Shown here: piece after piece, positions 31,936 through 40,484 of the stretch | Position numbering within the stretch: position 1 is the stretch's first letter | Layout: every line of letters starts with the position of its first letter | Assembly (NCBI GenBank): GCA_965276635.1 | Contig: CBDIBC010000004.1 | Coordinates: 496,001-560,000 of the forward strand | DNA from: CBDIBC01 sp965276635 | GTDB taxonomy: Bacteria; Actinomycetota; Acidimicrobiia; Acidimicrobiales; Palsa-688 | DNA length: 64,000 nt | Reading direction: 5' to 3' | Notes under the pieces: model-generated | Database searches by the model: none | Seen by the model: only the letters and a program-made list of their open reading frames with translations | What the model was told of the DNA's origin: nothing | Program-made: the position numbers and the translations under genes

Positions 31936-32107
31936 GGGTCTGAGGCCAGTTCTTCGCCGCGACCCAGAGGGAACCATCGCCGAGGCCGAATCGGCATCGT
32001 TGTCCCAGAACGCCGCCCCGCAAAGCGATCGCCCTGTGAAGCTCCGACCAGGATTGAAGCACGACGTGTTCCGTGGTGGCGACGGTCGCGACCTGCGCGG
32101 CGTTCAA

Positions 32108-32385
32108 GATGGCCATGAGGTCCGCCCGGCCTCGGAGCACGCCAGTGATCGAGACGCCTCGGCCTGAACCTTCGAGCTGGGGTGGCGGCCAATTGGGCGA
32201 GCCGCTTCGTTGTGGCCGCGGCGAGCTGGCCGTCCCAGGAAGGCTTGCACGCCCGGCAGCCGAGGCCGTGGGCGGCCAAGCGTCGAACCGTGGCCACGGG
32301 ATCGCCCAGTGCGACGCTCATGGCCTCCAGCGCCCTCGGGTCATCGAGGTGGTGTCGAGCAGCTGCAGCCACGGGCGTCCCAGTC
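32108..32385 (-). pseudogene. HEAT-repeat-like protein fragment
   Basis: From ATG 32385 the frame reads TGTPVAAAARHHLDDPRALE AMSVALGDPVATVRRLAAHG, LGCRACKPSWDGQ, a pattern seen in small HEAT-like proteins. A shift near 32165 appears to lead to SSKVQAEASRSLACSEAG and a stop at about 32108. I am not sure of the family. An ATG further upstream (32435) would overlap the start of the kinase-like gene on the other strand and is unlikely. Confidence 0.4.
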
Positions 32386-32433
32386 ATCGCGATGGTCCCA
32401 CGGCGATTCAGTGCTCCGACGATAATCGACGCC

Positions 32434-33072
32434 ATGGAGAGGGTGGTCGTTCTCGGTCGTGGCGCAGCGGGCAAGTCGACGGCGGCCGTTCAGTTGGGTC
32501 GTTTGACGGGCCTGCCGGTCATCGAGCTCGACCGGCACTGCTGGTCTGCCGAACTCGAATCGACGTCACCCGAGGAGTGGTCCCGCCAGCAGCTCCAGCT
32601 CACGGGCGCAAAGCGTTGGATCCTCGATGGCGACCTCGGACCCTACGACGTCCTGGCCCCACGGTTGGCCAGGCCGGACACTGTGGTGGTGGTGGTGTTC
32701 GACTTCTCTCTGGCCCGCTGCGCGTGGAGGGCCCTGCGCCGCTCCCGCGAGCGGTGCGACTTCTGGTGGTGGCTGCTCACCTGGCGAGGGCGAATCAGGG
32801 GCGCCGTGCACGATGCTGTCGCTGAGCACGCGCCCGGCGCTTCCCTGCGCGTCGTGCGGACGCCGCGAGACCTACGCCGCCTGCTCTCGGAGGCGGCACC
32901 ACCGACGAGCGGCCGACAAGGGGCCCGCAGGGATCCCGTAGCGGGATCGTCTACGGCACCCCAATGGGCCATGTCGCAGTGGGCGTCGAACAGCGACGGT
33001 CGCCAGCCTGTCACGACGACTCCTCGGTGCGGGCGGCCCGTTCTTGCAGCCGCGACTGGAAGCGGCTGGTAA
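32434..33072 (+). CDS. P-loop nucleotide kinase-like protein (topology-modulation type)
   Basis: About 212 residues from ATG 32434. Walker A is VVVLGRGAAGKSTAAVQL, followed by the ELDRHCW acceptor region and WILDGDLGPYDVLAPRLA; the lid is RALRRSRERCDFWWW. This is the pattern of adenylate-kinase-like FlaR/topology-modulation proteins. Relatives end near LRRLLSEA; the last 40 residues here run into a repeat (CCCGTAGCGGGATCG at 32935) and overlap the convergent thioesterase gene by about 60 bp. The role is unknown. Confidence 0.82.
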   Translation: MERVVVLGRGAAGKSTAAVQLGRLTGLPVIELDRHCWSAELESTSPEEWSRQQLQLTGAKRWILDGDLGPYDVLAPRLARPDTVVVVVFDFSLARCAWRALRRSRERCDFWWWLLTWRGRIRGAVHDAVAEHAPGASLRVVRTPRDLRRLLSEAAPPTSGRQGARRDPVAGSSTAPQWAMSQWASNSDGRQPVTTTPRCGRPVLAAATGSGW

Positions 33073-33442
33073 TGATGATGGCTCGGCGGTGCGTCCCGCG
33101 ACTGATCACCGCCATGTCGTCGCTGGCCTCCAACGCGAAGGTCAGCTGGCGGCCGGCGACTGCAGTCAGCTCCACTTCCACGGTGACGGGTGCACCGGGC
33201 GGAGTCGGAGCATCGTGGCTGACGTCGACGTGGACGCCGAGGGTGGCCTCGCCGACGTCGAGGTGACCATCCACAGCGCGTATGCAGGCCCATTCCACGA
33301 TTCCGACCAGGTAGCCGGTGGCCAGAACCTCGGGCAGCGCGGCGAACTCGTCGGCTTCGGGGAGCAAGTGCGGCACAGTGCGCTCGGCCGGCACCACGTA
33401 GTCCAAGCGGGCGGTCAGTCCGGGCCTCAGGTGTGGTCTCAT
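33011..33442 (-). CDS. thioesterase of the fluoroacetyl-CoA thioesterase (FlK)-like type
   Basis: About 143 residues from ATG 33442. MRPHLRPGLTARLDYVVPAE RTVPHLLPEADEFAALPEVL with LATGYLVGIVEWACIRAVDG matches hotdog thioesterases of the FlK type (ERTVPHLYP...V.ATG.LV...E.A). The C-terminal half is VTVEVELTAVAGRQLTFALE ASDDMAVISRGTHRRAI. It hydrolyses small acyl-CoAs or thioesters in relatives. It follows the cupin gene with a 1-base overlap and may be the last gene of the ArsR-YbaK-cupin set. Confidence 0.85.
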   Translation of the reverse strand: MRPHLRPGLTARLDYVVPAERTVPHLLPEADEFAALPEVLATGYLVGIVEWACIRAVDGHLDVGEATLGVHVDVSHDAPTPPGAPVTVEVELTAVAGRQLTFALEASDDMAVISRGTHRRAIIITSRFQSRLQERAARTEESS

Positions 33443-33843
33443 CAACTCGTCCGGTCTTGGGTGGAGGTGTCTGGGTCGCCGGTGGCATCGACGCCTGCCT
33501 TCTCGATCATCAACACGGCGCTGCGTACCGGGACCACGGGGCGGTGCAGCATCCCGGCGGGAACGGTGAATGCTTGCCGGGGACCGAGCTCCACGGTGTC
33601 GGCGCCGTCGAGCTCGATCCGGAACAGCCCGTCCAGGACGAAGAAGAACTCGTCCTGCTCGTCGTGTTTGTGCCAGTGGAACTCGCCCTGCATCACCCCC
33701 AGGCGCACCAGCACCTCACCGACCTGGATCAGCGTCTGGTTGTACCAGGGATCGGTGACCTGCTCAATCAACTCCTGCACGTCCATTGCCTGCAGCGCGG
33801 TGAACAGCGGCTGGTAGTGGATGGCGTAGTCCTGTTGCGACAC
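33442..33843 (-). CDS. cupin-domain protein
   Basis: 133 residues from GTG 33843, behind AGAGGAG, VSQQDYAIHYQPLFTALQAM. Cupin motif 1 is VMQGEFHWHKHDEQDEFFFV LDG with H-x-H-...-E ligands, motif 2 is QAFTVPAGMLHRPVVPVRSA. It is a typical mannose-isomerase-like small cupin. Its stop overlaps the start of the thioesterase. It lies 64 bp after the YbaK gene on the same strand. Confidence 0.88.
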   Translation of the reverse strand: MSQQDYAIHYQPLFTALQAMDVQELIEQVTDPWYNQTLIQVGEVLVRLGVMQGEFHWHKHDEQDEFFFVLDGLFRIELDGADTVELGPRQAFTVPAGMLHRPVVPVRSAVLMIEKAGVDATGDPDTSTQDRTS

Positions 33844-33907
33844 GAGGCGCTCCTCTGGTCGATGGTGCTCGATGGATGATCGGCGGGTTGGGGGACGAGG
33901 TCCGGGG

Positions 33908-34435
33908 TTAGGACCGCCCGGCGGTGATCGGCTCGACCCGTGGCTTGGCGATGCGCAGGTAGTCCTCAGTGGCCAGGGCCACCGAGCGGTCAAGGCGGGC
34001 GGCGTTGAAGAACAGCTCCGGAACGGTGAGCACCTCCGGGTCGGCGATGAGCTGCAGCTGCGGGGAGTAGCTGAACGGCAGCACCGTGCCACTCACGGTG
34101 CCGGCGAGCTGTTCGGCCTTGGCGGTGGCGGCGAACCCGACGTAGGTACCGCCGAATAGCGCCTTGACCGCGAGCAGGTCCAGGCGGGCATCGCCGGGAA
34201 CCACGGCCAGCACATAGCGGGTCTGCTTTTTGCCGACCTTGACCATGACGACCAGGCACTTGGCGGCTTGGGCCACATCGTGTCCGCGCAGCGCGCTGAC
34301 CGCCTCGGTGCCCCCCTCCGGGACGTGGTCGATCAGCCGGTACCGCGCCCCGGCCGCGTCCAGCTGGGCGACCAGCCGCGCGTACGCGTCTAGCGCCGGC
34401 GCGGGGTCGACGTCATCGGCCGGGTCACCAGTCAC
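33908..34435 (-). CDS. YbaK/EbsC-family (aminoacyl-tRNA deacylase-like) protein
   Basis: 175 residues, MTGDPADDVDPAPALDAYAR. Family features are YRLIDHVPEGGTEAVSALRG, then AQAAKCLVVMVKVGKKQTRY with the conserved Lys that binds substrate, and GFAATAKAEQLAGTVSGTVL PFSYSPQLQLIADPEV. YbaK/ProX/INS-like proteins hydrolyse mischarged tRNAs. Here the gene overlaps the ArsR-type gene by 11 bp, so its expression depends on that operon. Confidence 0.88.
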   Translation of the reverse strand: MTGDPADDVDPAPALDAYARLVAQLDAAGARYRLIDHVPEGGTEAVSALRGHDVAQAAKCLVVMVKVGKKQTRYVLAVVPGDARLDLLAVKALFGGTYVGFAATAKAEQLAGTVSGTVLPFSYSPQLQLIADPEVLTVPELFFNAARLDRSVALATEDYLRIAKPRVEPITAGRS

Positions 34436-34724
34436 TGCTCAACAACCTCTTCGCCTCGGCGATGCGATCCTCGTCGCGCCGGTAGAACACCCACTGCTTG
34501 ATCTTCGTGCCGCGGATCAACCCAGCCCGGCTCAGGACCTTCAAGTGCTCCCCGCACGTCGGCTGACTCACCCCTAGCTTCTCGGCGATGAACACCGAGC
34601 ACACCCCGTCCCGGACCAAGTCCCCGTCGCGCTGCGGCGGGAAATGCGCCTGCGGGTCCCGTAGCCAGTCCAGCACCAGCAGCCGCTTGTCGTTGGCCAG
34701 CGCCTTGACCAGGTCTACGTCCAT
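34425..34724 (-). CDS. ArsR-type winged-helix regulator
   Basis: 99 residues from ATG 34724, MDVDLVKALANDKRLLVLDW. Winged helix: VCSVFIAEKLGVSQPTCGEH LKVLSRAGLIRGTKIKQWVF YRRDE. Cys residues in VCSVF and QPTCGEH may bind metal or sense redox. A perfect palindrome 14 bp upstream is probably its operator, so it likely represses its own operon with YbaK, cupin and thioesterase. An upstream extension to 34838 is in frame but lies in the operator region. Confidence 0.88.
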   Translation of the reverse strand: MDVDLVKALANDKRLLVLDWLRDPQAHFPPQRDGDLVRDGVCSVFIAEKLGVSQPTCGEHLKVLSRAGLIRGTKIKQWVFYRRDEDRIAEAKRLLSSDW

Positions 34725-34737
34725 GACTACGTCATTA

Positions 34738-34749
34738 TGGCAAATGCCA
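34738..34749. promoter_or_regulatory. ArsR operator TGGCAAATGCCA
   Basis: A perfect 12-bp palindrome (TGGCA, two central bases, TGCCA) 14 bp upstream of the ArsR start codon, as expected for autoregulation. Reverse strand reads TGGCATTTGCCA. Confidence 0.6.
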
Positions 34750-34969
34750 AAATGCCTGTCCAGGGTTAAAAGTCCGACCCTCCCGCTGACGTTCCCGGGA
34801 GCCCGAACTCGCTCCGACGACGTTCGTTCGCCCCTCAACGAAGGAGTCGACGTCGTCCCATAGACAAGCTCACTGGGACGAGTCGGACGGCTTCGCCTTC
34901 ATCGGAACCATCGTCAGATGGGGATGGCTGAGTGACGCGCCATCGCGGCCCCCAGTGGGGTCTGGTCGG

Positions 34970-35335
34970 TCAGTAGCTGGGGGCTCGGTCGACGAAACCC
35001 AGGACGTGATCGATGCGATCGTGGCTATGGACGATCACGTCGAAGCCGATGTAGGCGGGTTCGTTGGCGTCGGGGGCGGTGGCGTGCCAGGTGAAGCGGA
35101 CCTGGTCGTGGTGGCGGTCAGGCCGGCTGCCCAGGGTGAAGCGGTAGCCGGGAAAGGTTTCTTGGGTGGCGGCGATGAACGCTTCGAGCTGGTCGTGGCC
35201 GGCAAGGTCGACGTTGGGGTCGACGTAGCGGGCCTGGTCGGCGAAGAGATCGGCGACGCCTTGGCGGCGACGGTCGGGGTCGGTCTGGTTGAACAGGTCG
35301 ATGTAGCGCTCGACGAGCGATGTCGGATCGGTCAT
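34970..35335 (-). CDS. NTF2/SnoaL-like protein downstream of an MFS exporter
   Basis: 121 residues, MTDPTSLVERYIDLFNQTDP, DLFADQARYVDPNVDLAGHD and FPGYRFTLGSRPDRHHDQVR FTWHATAPD. SnoaL-like fold; the conserved DP..D.AG...L..FI pattern is typical of polyketide-cyclase-like proteins. Its ATG overlaps the MFS stop (ATGA), so it is translated with the exporter and may modify the exported compound. Confidence 0.88.
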   Translation of the reverse strand: MTDPTSLVERYIDLFNQTDPDRRRQGVADLFADQARYVDPNVDLAGHDQLEAFIAATQETFPGYRFTLGSRPDRHHDQVRFTWHATAPDANEPAYIGFDVIVHSHDRIDHVLGFVDRAPSY

Positions 35336-36799
35336 GAGGTCTGCTCCTTTCGGTTGTCGGTGCTGGTAAGTCGGGCGGTCAGGGCGGCCACGGCCAGGGC
35401 CAGGGCGAGGAGGTAGCCGGTGCCGGCCAGGTAACCGCTCGAGTAGGCGGTCGGGGTGTGGGCGGTGCCGAGGGTGGTGTAGAACACGAGCCCGATGACA
35501 GCGACGCCCAGCGCGTTACCGGCTTGCATGGCGGTGGTCACCACCCCTGCCGCAGTGCCGGCCAGAGCCGCAGGTGCGGCGGCGGTGACGGCGGAGATGA
35601 GCGGGGCCATGACCATGCCCAGGCCTGCGCCGTCAACGGCCAGTCCTGGCAGCAGGGCCCACACCGGTGCTGAGGCGGCGACGGCGGCGCCGAGGAGGGC
35701 CAGGCCGGCAGTGAGGGTGACCGCCCCCTGCGGGTAGGGACCGTGGCCCGAGTCGGCGGTGGATGGTTGCGGTGAGGGTGGAGGTGGCCACGAACCCGGC
35801 GCCTTGGACGGCGAAGACGGCCCCGGAGGCCAGCGCAGACAGCTTGAGGCCGTCTTGGAGGTACAAGGCGAGGATCAGAAAGGCGGCGGCCACGCCGGCG
35901 TAAAGGGCGACGACGGCGGCGACGCCGACCCGGAACCGCCCGGCGGCGAACAGTCCGGGGGCGACGAGGGGGAACTTCCCTCGCCGGGCCAGGGTCCGCT
36001 GGCGAAACGCGAACGCCGCCCAGACAGGCACGGATGCGGCCAGGCACGCCCACAGCCAGGGCGGCCAGCCGGCCTGACGGCCGACCAGCAGCGGCCCGAC
36101 GACCGCGGTCAGGCCGGCGGTGACGAGCGCGGCGCCGAGGACGTCGAGTCGTTCGCCTGCGGCCCGCTCGGATGCCGGTACCGCCCGTCGCAACAACATG
36201 AGCGCGGTCAGGCCGATGGGGACGTTGACCAGAAAACCGCTGCGCCACCCGCCCCCGATGGCGATGAGAGCGCCCCCAGCGAGCTGACCGAACACTGCCG
36301 CCACCCCGAGCACGGCGCCGTAGGCGGTGAACGCCCGGGCCCGAGCCGGCCCGGTGTAGGTGTCGGCGATAAGTGCCAGCACCTGAGGGGCCAGCAGCGC
36401 CGCCGCGGCGCCTTGGACGACTCGGGCGGCGACCAGCCACTCTGCGGTGGGCGCCAGGCCGCAGGCGGCGGAGGCGGTGATGAAGGCGGTTAGGCCGACG
36501 GCGAGGATCCTTCGCCGTCCGTAGCGGTCCCCGAGGCGGGCGCCGGTGATCAGACCGGCCGCGTAGGCCAGGCCGTAGCCGGCGATCACCGCCTCGATCG
36601 CCGCCGCGTTGGCGTGCAGACCGGCTTGGAGAGCGGGGATGGTCACGTTGACGATGAGGAAGTCCAACGTGACCAGGAACGTGCCGCACAACACCACCGG
36701 CAGGGTCAAGCGCGACGCTCCGCCGGTGGCCGCCACGGAGCCGACGGTCGGATCGCCTGGGCCGGCTGCGCCGGTCGACACCGTTGCTTGACTGGACAT
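35332..36799 (-). CDS. MFS drug-exporter (DHA2 type), frameshift near residue 355
   Basis: From ATG 36799. The first frame gives SRLTLPVVLCGTFLVTLDFL IVNVTIPALQ, motif A GARLGDRYGRRRIL and motif C-like GGALIAIGGGWRSGFLVNVP. At a G5 run (about 35725) the frame must change to GAVTLTAGLALLGAAVAASA and PAALAGTAAGVVTTAMQAGN, ending KEQTS at 35332. Combined length of about 488 residues with 12-14 membrane segments fits EmrB/QacA exporters. The homopolymer shift may be an error. Divergent from the XRE regulator. Confidence 0.85.
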
Positions 36800-36870
36800 C
36801 GCATCCCCTCCTGTTTCAAGGTCGAAACCGCTTGTCCTCTCCAGGCTGCAACCCGCCGAGAACGCTGTCG

Positions 36871-36887
36871 ATTACCCCCCAGGTAAT
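36871..36887. promoter_or_regulatory. operator ATTACC-N5-GGTAAT
   Basis: ATTACC (36871-36876) and GGTAAT (36882-36887) form a perfect inverted repeat in the 124-bp gap between the MFS gene and the XRE/MmyB regulator. Similar ATTACCT...AGGTAAT sites occur before MmyB-type regulators in actinobacteria (from memory). Confidence 0.6.
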
Positions 36888-36923
36888 GGACGCCGGCCGG
36901 ATGCTGGCGGTACGGTCGGTCCG

Positions 36924-37727
36924 GTGACCGTCACTGTCGACACCCACGCCGAGCGCCAGGTCGGGGGGTTGTTGCGCCAGTGGCGGGAACGTCGCCGGCT
37001 CAGCCAGCTCGACCTGGCCCTCGCCGCCGAGATCTCGACCCGGCACCTGAGCTTCGTGGAGACCGGCCGCTCCCAGCCCACCGCGGCCATGATCGGCCGG
37101 CTCGCTGACCGCCTCGACGTGCCCCTACGAGAACGGAACCGGCTGCTATTGGCCGCCGGCTACGCCCCCGCCCACCCACAGCGCGACATGGACGCCCCCG
37201 CCCTCGACGCCGTCCGTGGCGTGCTGGGACAGCTCCTCGACGCGCATGCGCCCTATCCGGCGCTGGTCGTCGACCGCACCTGGACCCTCATCGAGGCCAA
37301 CACCGGCCTGGACCTGTTCACCGACGGGTGCGCCGCCGAGCTGCTCGTCGCCCCCATCAACGTGTTGCGTCTGGCCCTCCACCCCGACGGCATGGCCCCC
37401 CGGGTCGCCAACCTGGCCCAATGGCGCACCCGGCTCCTCAACCGACTACACCGCCAAGCCACCCTGACCGCCGACGCCGACCTGGCCACCCTGCACGCCG
37501 AGCTGTCCGACTACCCCGGCGGGAACGTCCCCGCCGGGGCCGACACCGACACCGGCGCGGTCATCGCCCCCCTCCGATACCGCCACCGGGGCACCGAGCT
37601 GGCCTTCATCTCAACGGTCGCCACCTTCGGCGCACCCCAAGACATCACCGTCGCCGAGCTCGCCATCGAATCCTTCTACCCAGCCGACCCTGCCACCAGG
37701 GAACGACTCCGCCACCTCGCCACCTGA
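36924..37727 (+). CDS. XRE regulator with MmyB-like ligand-binding domain
   Basis: 267 residues from GTG 36924. Helix-turn-helix: LLRQWRERRRLSQLDLALAA EISTRHLSFVETGRSQPT. The MmyB-type domain follows: PYPALVVDRTWTLIEANTGL (PALVVD..W.L...N), LRLALHPDGMAPRVANLAQW, and the end TFGAPQDITVAELAIESFYP. These domains bind fatty-acid-like or hydrophobic ligands. Divergent from the MFS-NTF2 pair, it probably controls that pair through the palindrome. Confidence 0.93.
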   Translation: MTVTVDTHAERQVGGLLRQWRERRRLSQLDLALAAEISTRHLSFVETGRSQPTAAMIGRLADRLDVPLRERNRLLLAAGYAPAHPQRDMDAPALDAVRGVLGQLLDAHAPYPALVVDRTWTLIEANTGLDLFTDGCAAELLVAPINVLRLALHPDGMAPRVANLAQWRTRLLNRLHRQATLTADADLATLHAELSDYPGGNVPAGADTDTGAVIAPLRYRHRGTELAFISTVATFGAPQDITVAELAIESFYPADPATRERLRHLAT

Positions 37728-37836
37728 ACCGGCATCGAAAGCGCGAACGATCGACCGTCTGAACCCAAGATCCGCCAGCGGGCACGTTCCGGTAGCCGAG
37801 TCCCGGATCCTGGGCAGCATTCGGGCTCGGCCAGTG

Positions 37837-38355
37837 TCAGCTGATGCGGTGAGCGGTCCGGTCGCAAAGAGGTAGCCATTCGTCGGCCGGCTTCCACTCC
37901 CAGGAGATCTCTTGGGTGCGTCCGTCTTCGCTGAACCTGTAGGTGGCACGCTCGCGCTCGCCGGACAGAGTCCAGGTGAAGCTATCGACGGTCATCGTGT
38001 AGTCACGAGCGAAGCCGTGGTTCTCGATGCTCCGAGCGAAGTAGCGGCCGGCCTCTGCGTCCCAGCCCATCAGGCTCAAGGTGTCGAACGGACCGTTCGC
38101 TCGCTCGTCCTGCACGACGAAGTACTCGCCGGAGTGCCAGCGCGCCGAGTGAACGCTGCTCCAAGGGGTTGCACCGGCGTGTGGGTTGTTCGCTGACTGC
38201 TCGTCACCGCCGTAGGAGGTACCTTCGGCGTGCCAGTCGCCGAGGAAGACTGCCAACTTCTCATGGGGCTCGGGGCTGACGGTCGTCTGGGTCAAGATCG
38301 CTCCTTCTTCGATTGGTGCCTTGTGGTGTAGACCGCTCGGCAGCCTCGCACTCAT
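37837..38355 (-). CDS. DUF1579-like protein
   Basis: 172 residues from ATG 38355, with GGAG five bases before. EPHEKLAVFLGDWHAEGTSY GGDEQSANNPHAGATPWSSV, then EYFVVQDERANGPFDTLSLM GWDAEAGRYFARSIENHGFA and WTLSGERERATYRFSEDGR make a lipocalin-like beta barrel typical of DUF1579 (LxGxWxxxG start). Function unknown. Stands alone between XRE and YCII genes. Confidence 0.78.
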   Translation of the reverse strand: MSARLPSGLHHKAPIEEGAILTQTTVSPEPHEKLAVFLGDWHAEGTSYGGDEQSANNPHAGATPWSSVHSARWHSGEYFVVQDERANGPFDTLSLMGWDAEAGRYFARSIENHGFARDYTMTVDSFTWTLSGERERATYRFSEDGRTQEISWEWKPADEWLPLCDRTAHRIS

Positions 38356-38375
38356 CGGTGCTCCTCGGAGCTGAT

Positions 38376-38441
38376 CCGGGGCGAACGGCGTATGGGCCCC
38401 GCAGCGGGATCCCTGACTGACACAAACGCTGTTCGCCCCGG
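38376..38441. repeat. long inverted repeat with nested palindromic repeat
   Basis: CCGGGGCGAACGGCG (38376-38390) and CGCTGTTCGCCCCGG (38427-38441) pair at 14 of 15 positions. The 36-nt loop contains CCCGCAGCGGGATCCCT (38398-38414), a dispersed repeat also at 30080. The element sits between two minus-strand genes; it may act as a terminator or be a small mobile palindrome. Confidence 0.55.
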
Positions 38442-38505
38442 TGACTTCGCCCGGCCGCCCGTATGCGGTTCCCGTTGCGGGCGGCCTGGCTGCTGGCTGC
38501 TTGAC

Positions 38506-38859
38506 TCATTCGCCGGGGTGACTCTCAAAGAACGGCCGGATCTCGACTCTGCCGCCGTGCTGCAGGACTGGGCAGCCCTTGGCTAGCTCGGCTGCGGCAT
38601 CGATGGTGTCGGCCTGCAGGTTCACGTAGCCGCGGACGACGTCGTTGCCTTCCACGAGTGGACCGTTGGTGACGACGTGGTCTGCGTTGACGACGCGTCC
38701 TTCGGTCTTGAGGGCGGAGCTGGCATCGAGCATCCAACCCTGCTGTGGGCCTTCGGCGAACCAGGTTCGCCACTTCTGGTTGAACCGCTGGATCTCTTCG
38801 GACGTCATCGTGTCGAAGGTGTCCTTGTCGCTGCGGTCGACGATCAGGAATCTGGGCAT
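38506..38859 (-). CDS. YCII-related (DGPF-like) domain protein
   Basis: 117 residues, MPRFLIVDRSDKDTFDTMTS, then WMLDASSALKTEGRVVNADH VVTNGPLVEGNDVVRGYVNL and AAELAKGCPVLQHGGRVEIR PFFE. The DGP-like and CP...GG.IEVRP motifs are typical of YCII-related proteins, with an alpha-beta barrel that has a putative His/Asp site. Its role is unknown. It overlaps the end of the MFS gene by 16 bp, so it is co-transcribed with the exporter. Confidence 0.88.
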   Translation of the reverse strand: MPRFLIVDRSDKDTFDTMTSEEIQRFNQKWRTWFAEGPQQGWMLDASSALKTEGRVVNADHVVTNGPLVEGNDVVRGYVNLQADTIDAAAELAKGCPVLQHGGRVEIRPFFESHPGE

Positions 38860-40421
38860 GCGGCATCCCTTCCGTGTCGGTGTGCTCGGGTCTGGACGTT
38901 GGCCTGGTTTGGCCGGCGTGTTGGTGATGCGGCGTGCCGTGGCCGTGACGGCCGTCCATCGGGCCGTGGTTGGCCGGTCGAGCCGGAGCCGCTCGTGGGC
39001 TGCTCGTCACAACGGGCCCGCGAGGTGAGCGCGAACGCGAGGCTGACCACCAGTCCAATCACCAGGACGAGGATGCTGATGAGGGCGGCGCTGCTGTAGC
39101 CGGCATCTGTGGGCTGGTTGTGCCCGGCGTGGATGGAGGCCACCAGGACGGTTGCCGATAGGGCGCTGGCCAGCGAGTAGGCGACGGTGCGGACCAACTG
39201 GTAAAAGCTCATGGCGCTCCCGGTCTCGGCCTCTGGGACACCAGCGACGATCTGGAGGGGGTTGACGGCGAACACGCATCCCACCCCGAAGCCCTCGACG
39301 GCCATGGCGATGACGATCTCGACGTAGGCACCCCGGGCGAGGAGGAAGATCACGAAGCCGCCAATCAGGGCCACCCCACTTCCGGTGACCACCCACTCGG
39401 ATGAGATGACCTTGACCGCCCGCTTGGCCACCCGGCTGGCGGCGAAGCTGGCAGCGGAGAAGGGGGTGAGCATCAACCCGGCGATCACCACCGGTGCCCC
39501 GAGGCCGTAGCCGACCGCCTGTGGGGTCTGCACGTAGCGGACCACGAGAGACATGAGCGGGTAGAAGCCCAACGAGACGAGCAGGCCGGTGGCGTTGGCG
39601 GCCAGGACCGAGCGATGGCGAAGTAGCCGAAGGTCGATGAGGGGGTGGGCGGATCGCAGCTCGACGAGCGCCCATCCGGCCAGCACCAGCACTGAGACGA
39701 CGGCGAGCACCAGGGTGAGCGGTGTTGTCCAGCCCCAGGTGGGGCCCTCGGCCACGACAAGGAGGAGTCCGGCGACCCCCAGGCCGAGGAGGGCGGCGCC
39801 GGGCACATCGACCCGGGCCCGCCGGTCCGGGCTCGGCGGTAGCACCACCATGGAGGCGACCAGAGCGACCGCGCCCACGGCGGCTCCGAACCAGAACGCC
39901 GAGTACAGGCCCAGGTACTGGGCGAACAGGCCGGCCAGGGGGTAGCCCACGCCGATCCCCGCCGCGGTGGTGATGCCGAGCACGACGATGGTGGGACGAG
40001 ACCGCTCGGCGGGCAGGTTGTCCCGGGCCATGGCCGTGGCGAGTGGGACCAGGCCGAGGCCGACACCTTGGAGCGCTCGTCCGACAAGGAGGGTGGCGAA
40101 GCCGGCCGGCAGGGCCGACAGCACGCATCCGGCGGTCACCGCGCCGGCCCCAGCCAGAGTGGTCGCCCGCCGGTGGCGACCGTCGCCCAGGCGTCCCATG
40201 ACGGGGGTGGCCACCGCCCCGAACAGCAAGGTGATGGTTAGCGCCCATTGAGAGGCGCCGACTGAGACGTGCTCGGTTCTCACGATGCTCACCAGCAGTG
40301 GGGCGCCCAGGCTGGCCACCGCGGTCGACAGGACGGACAGCAAGACCAGCACCGCGACCAGGGTCGACGGCGAAGCCCGCCGGTGTTCCCGGGTGCCGAC
40401 ACGGGGTGACGTCGAGGTCAT
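38844..40421 (-). CDS. MFS transporter (DHA2-like)
   Basis: 525 residues, MTSTSPRVGTREHRRASPST. Motif A is TPVMGRLGDGRHRRATTL and motif C-like AAGIGVGYPLAGLFAQYLGL YSAFWFGA. About 14 hydrophobic segments fit the drug:H+ antiporter-2 family. The last 70 residues after SLAFALTSRARCDEQ are hydrophilic and Arg/Pro-rich, longer than usual, and overlap the YCII gene. Divergent from a LysR gene that probably regulates it. Confidence 0.88.
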   Translation of the reverse strand: MTSTSPRVGTREHRRASPSTLVAVLVLLSVLSTAVASLGAPLLVSIVRTEHVSVGASQWALTITLLFGAVATPVMGRLGDGRHRRATTLAGAGAVTAGCVLSALPAGFATLLVGRALQGVGLGLVPLATAMARDNLPAERSRPTIVVLGITTAAGIGVGYPLAGLFAQYLGLYSAFWFGAAVGAVALVASMVVLPPSPDRRARVDVPGAALLGLGVAGLLLVVAEGPTWGWTTPLTLVLAVVSVLVLAGWALVELRSAHPLIDLRLLRHRSVLAANATGLLVSLGFYPLMSLVVRYVQTPQAVGYGLGAPVVIAGLMLTPFSAASFAASRVAKRAVKVISSEWVVTGSGVALIGGFVIFLLARGAYVEIVIAMAVEGFGVGCVFAVNPLQIVAGVPEAETGSAMSFYQLVRTVAYSLASALSATVLVASIHAGHNQPTDAGYSSAALISILVLVIGLVVSLAFALTSRARCDEQPTSGSGSTGQPRPDGRPSRPRHAASPTRRPNQANVQTRAHRHGRDAACPDS

Positions 40422-40484
40422 GGTTCACCTTGCGCCAACCCGGTGCAGAAGTCCAAGAGTTGATACGTCCGGTAGCTAGCATCG

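Noticed and set aside
31335..32474. 545-residue minus-strand frame joined to DUF3291
   Set aside because: Upstream part lacks similarity and runs antisense to the DinB-like gene; the DUF3291 domain starts cleanly at ATG 31334.
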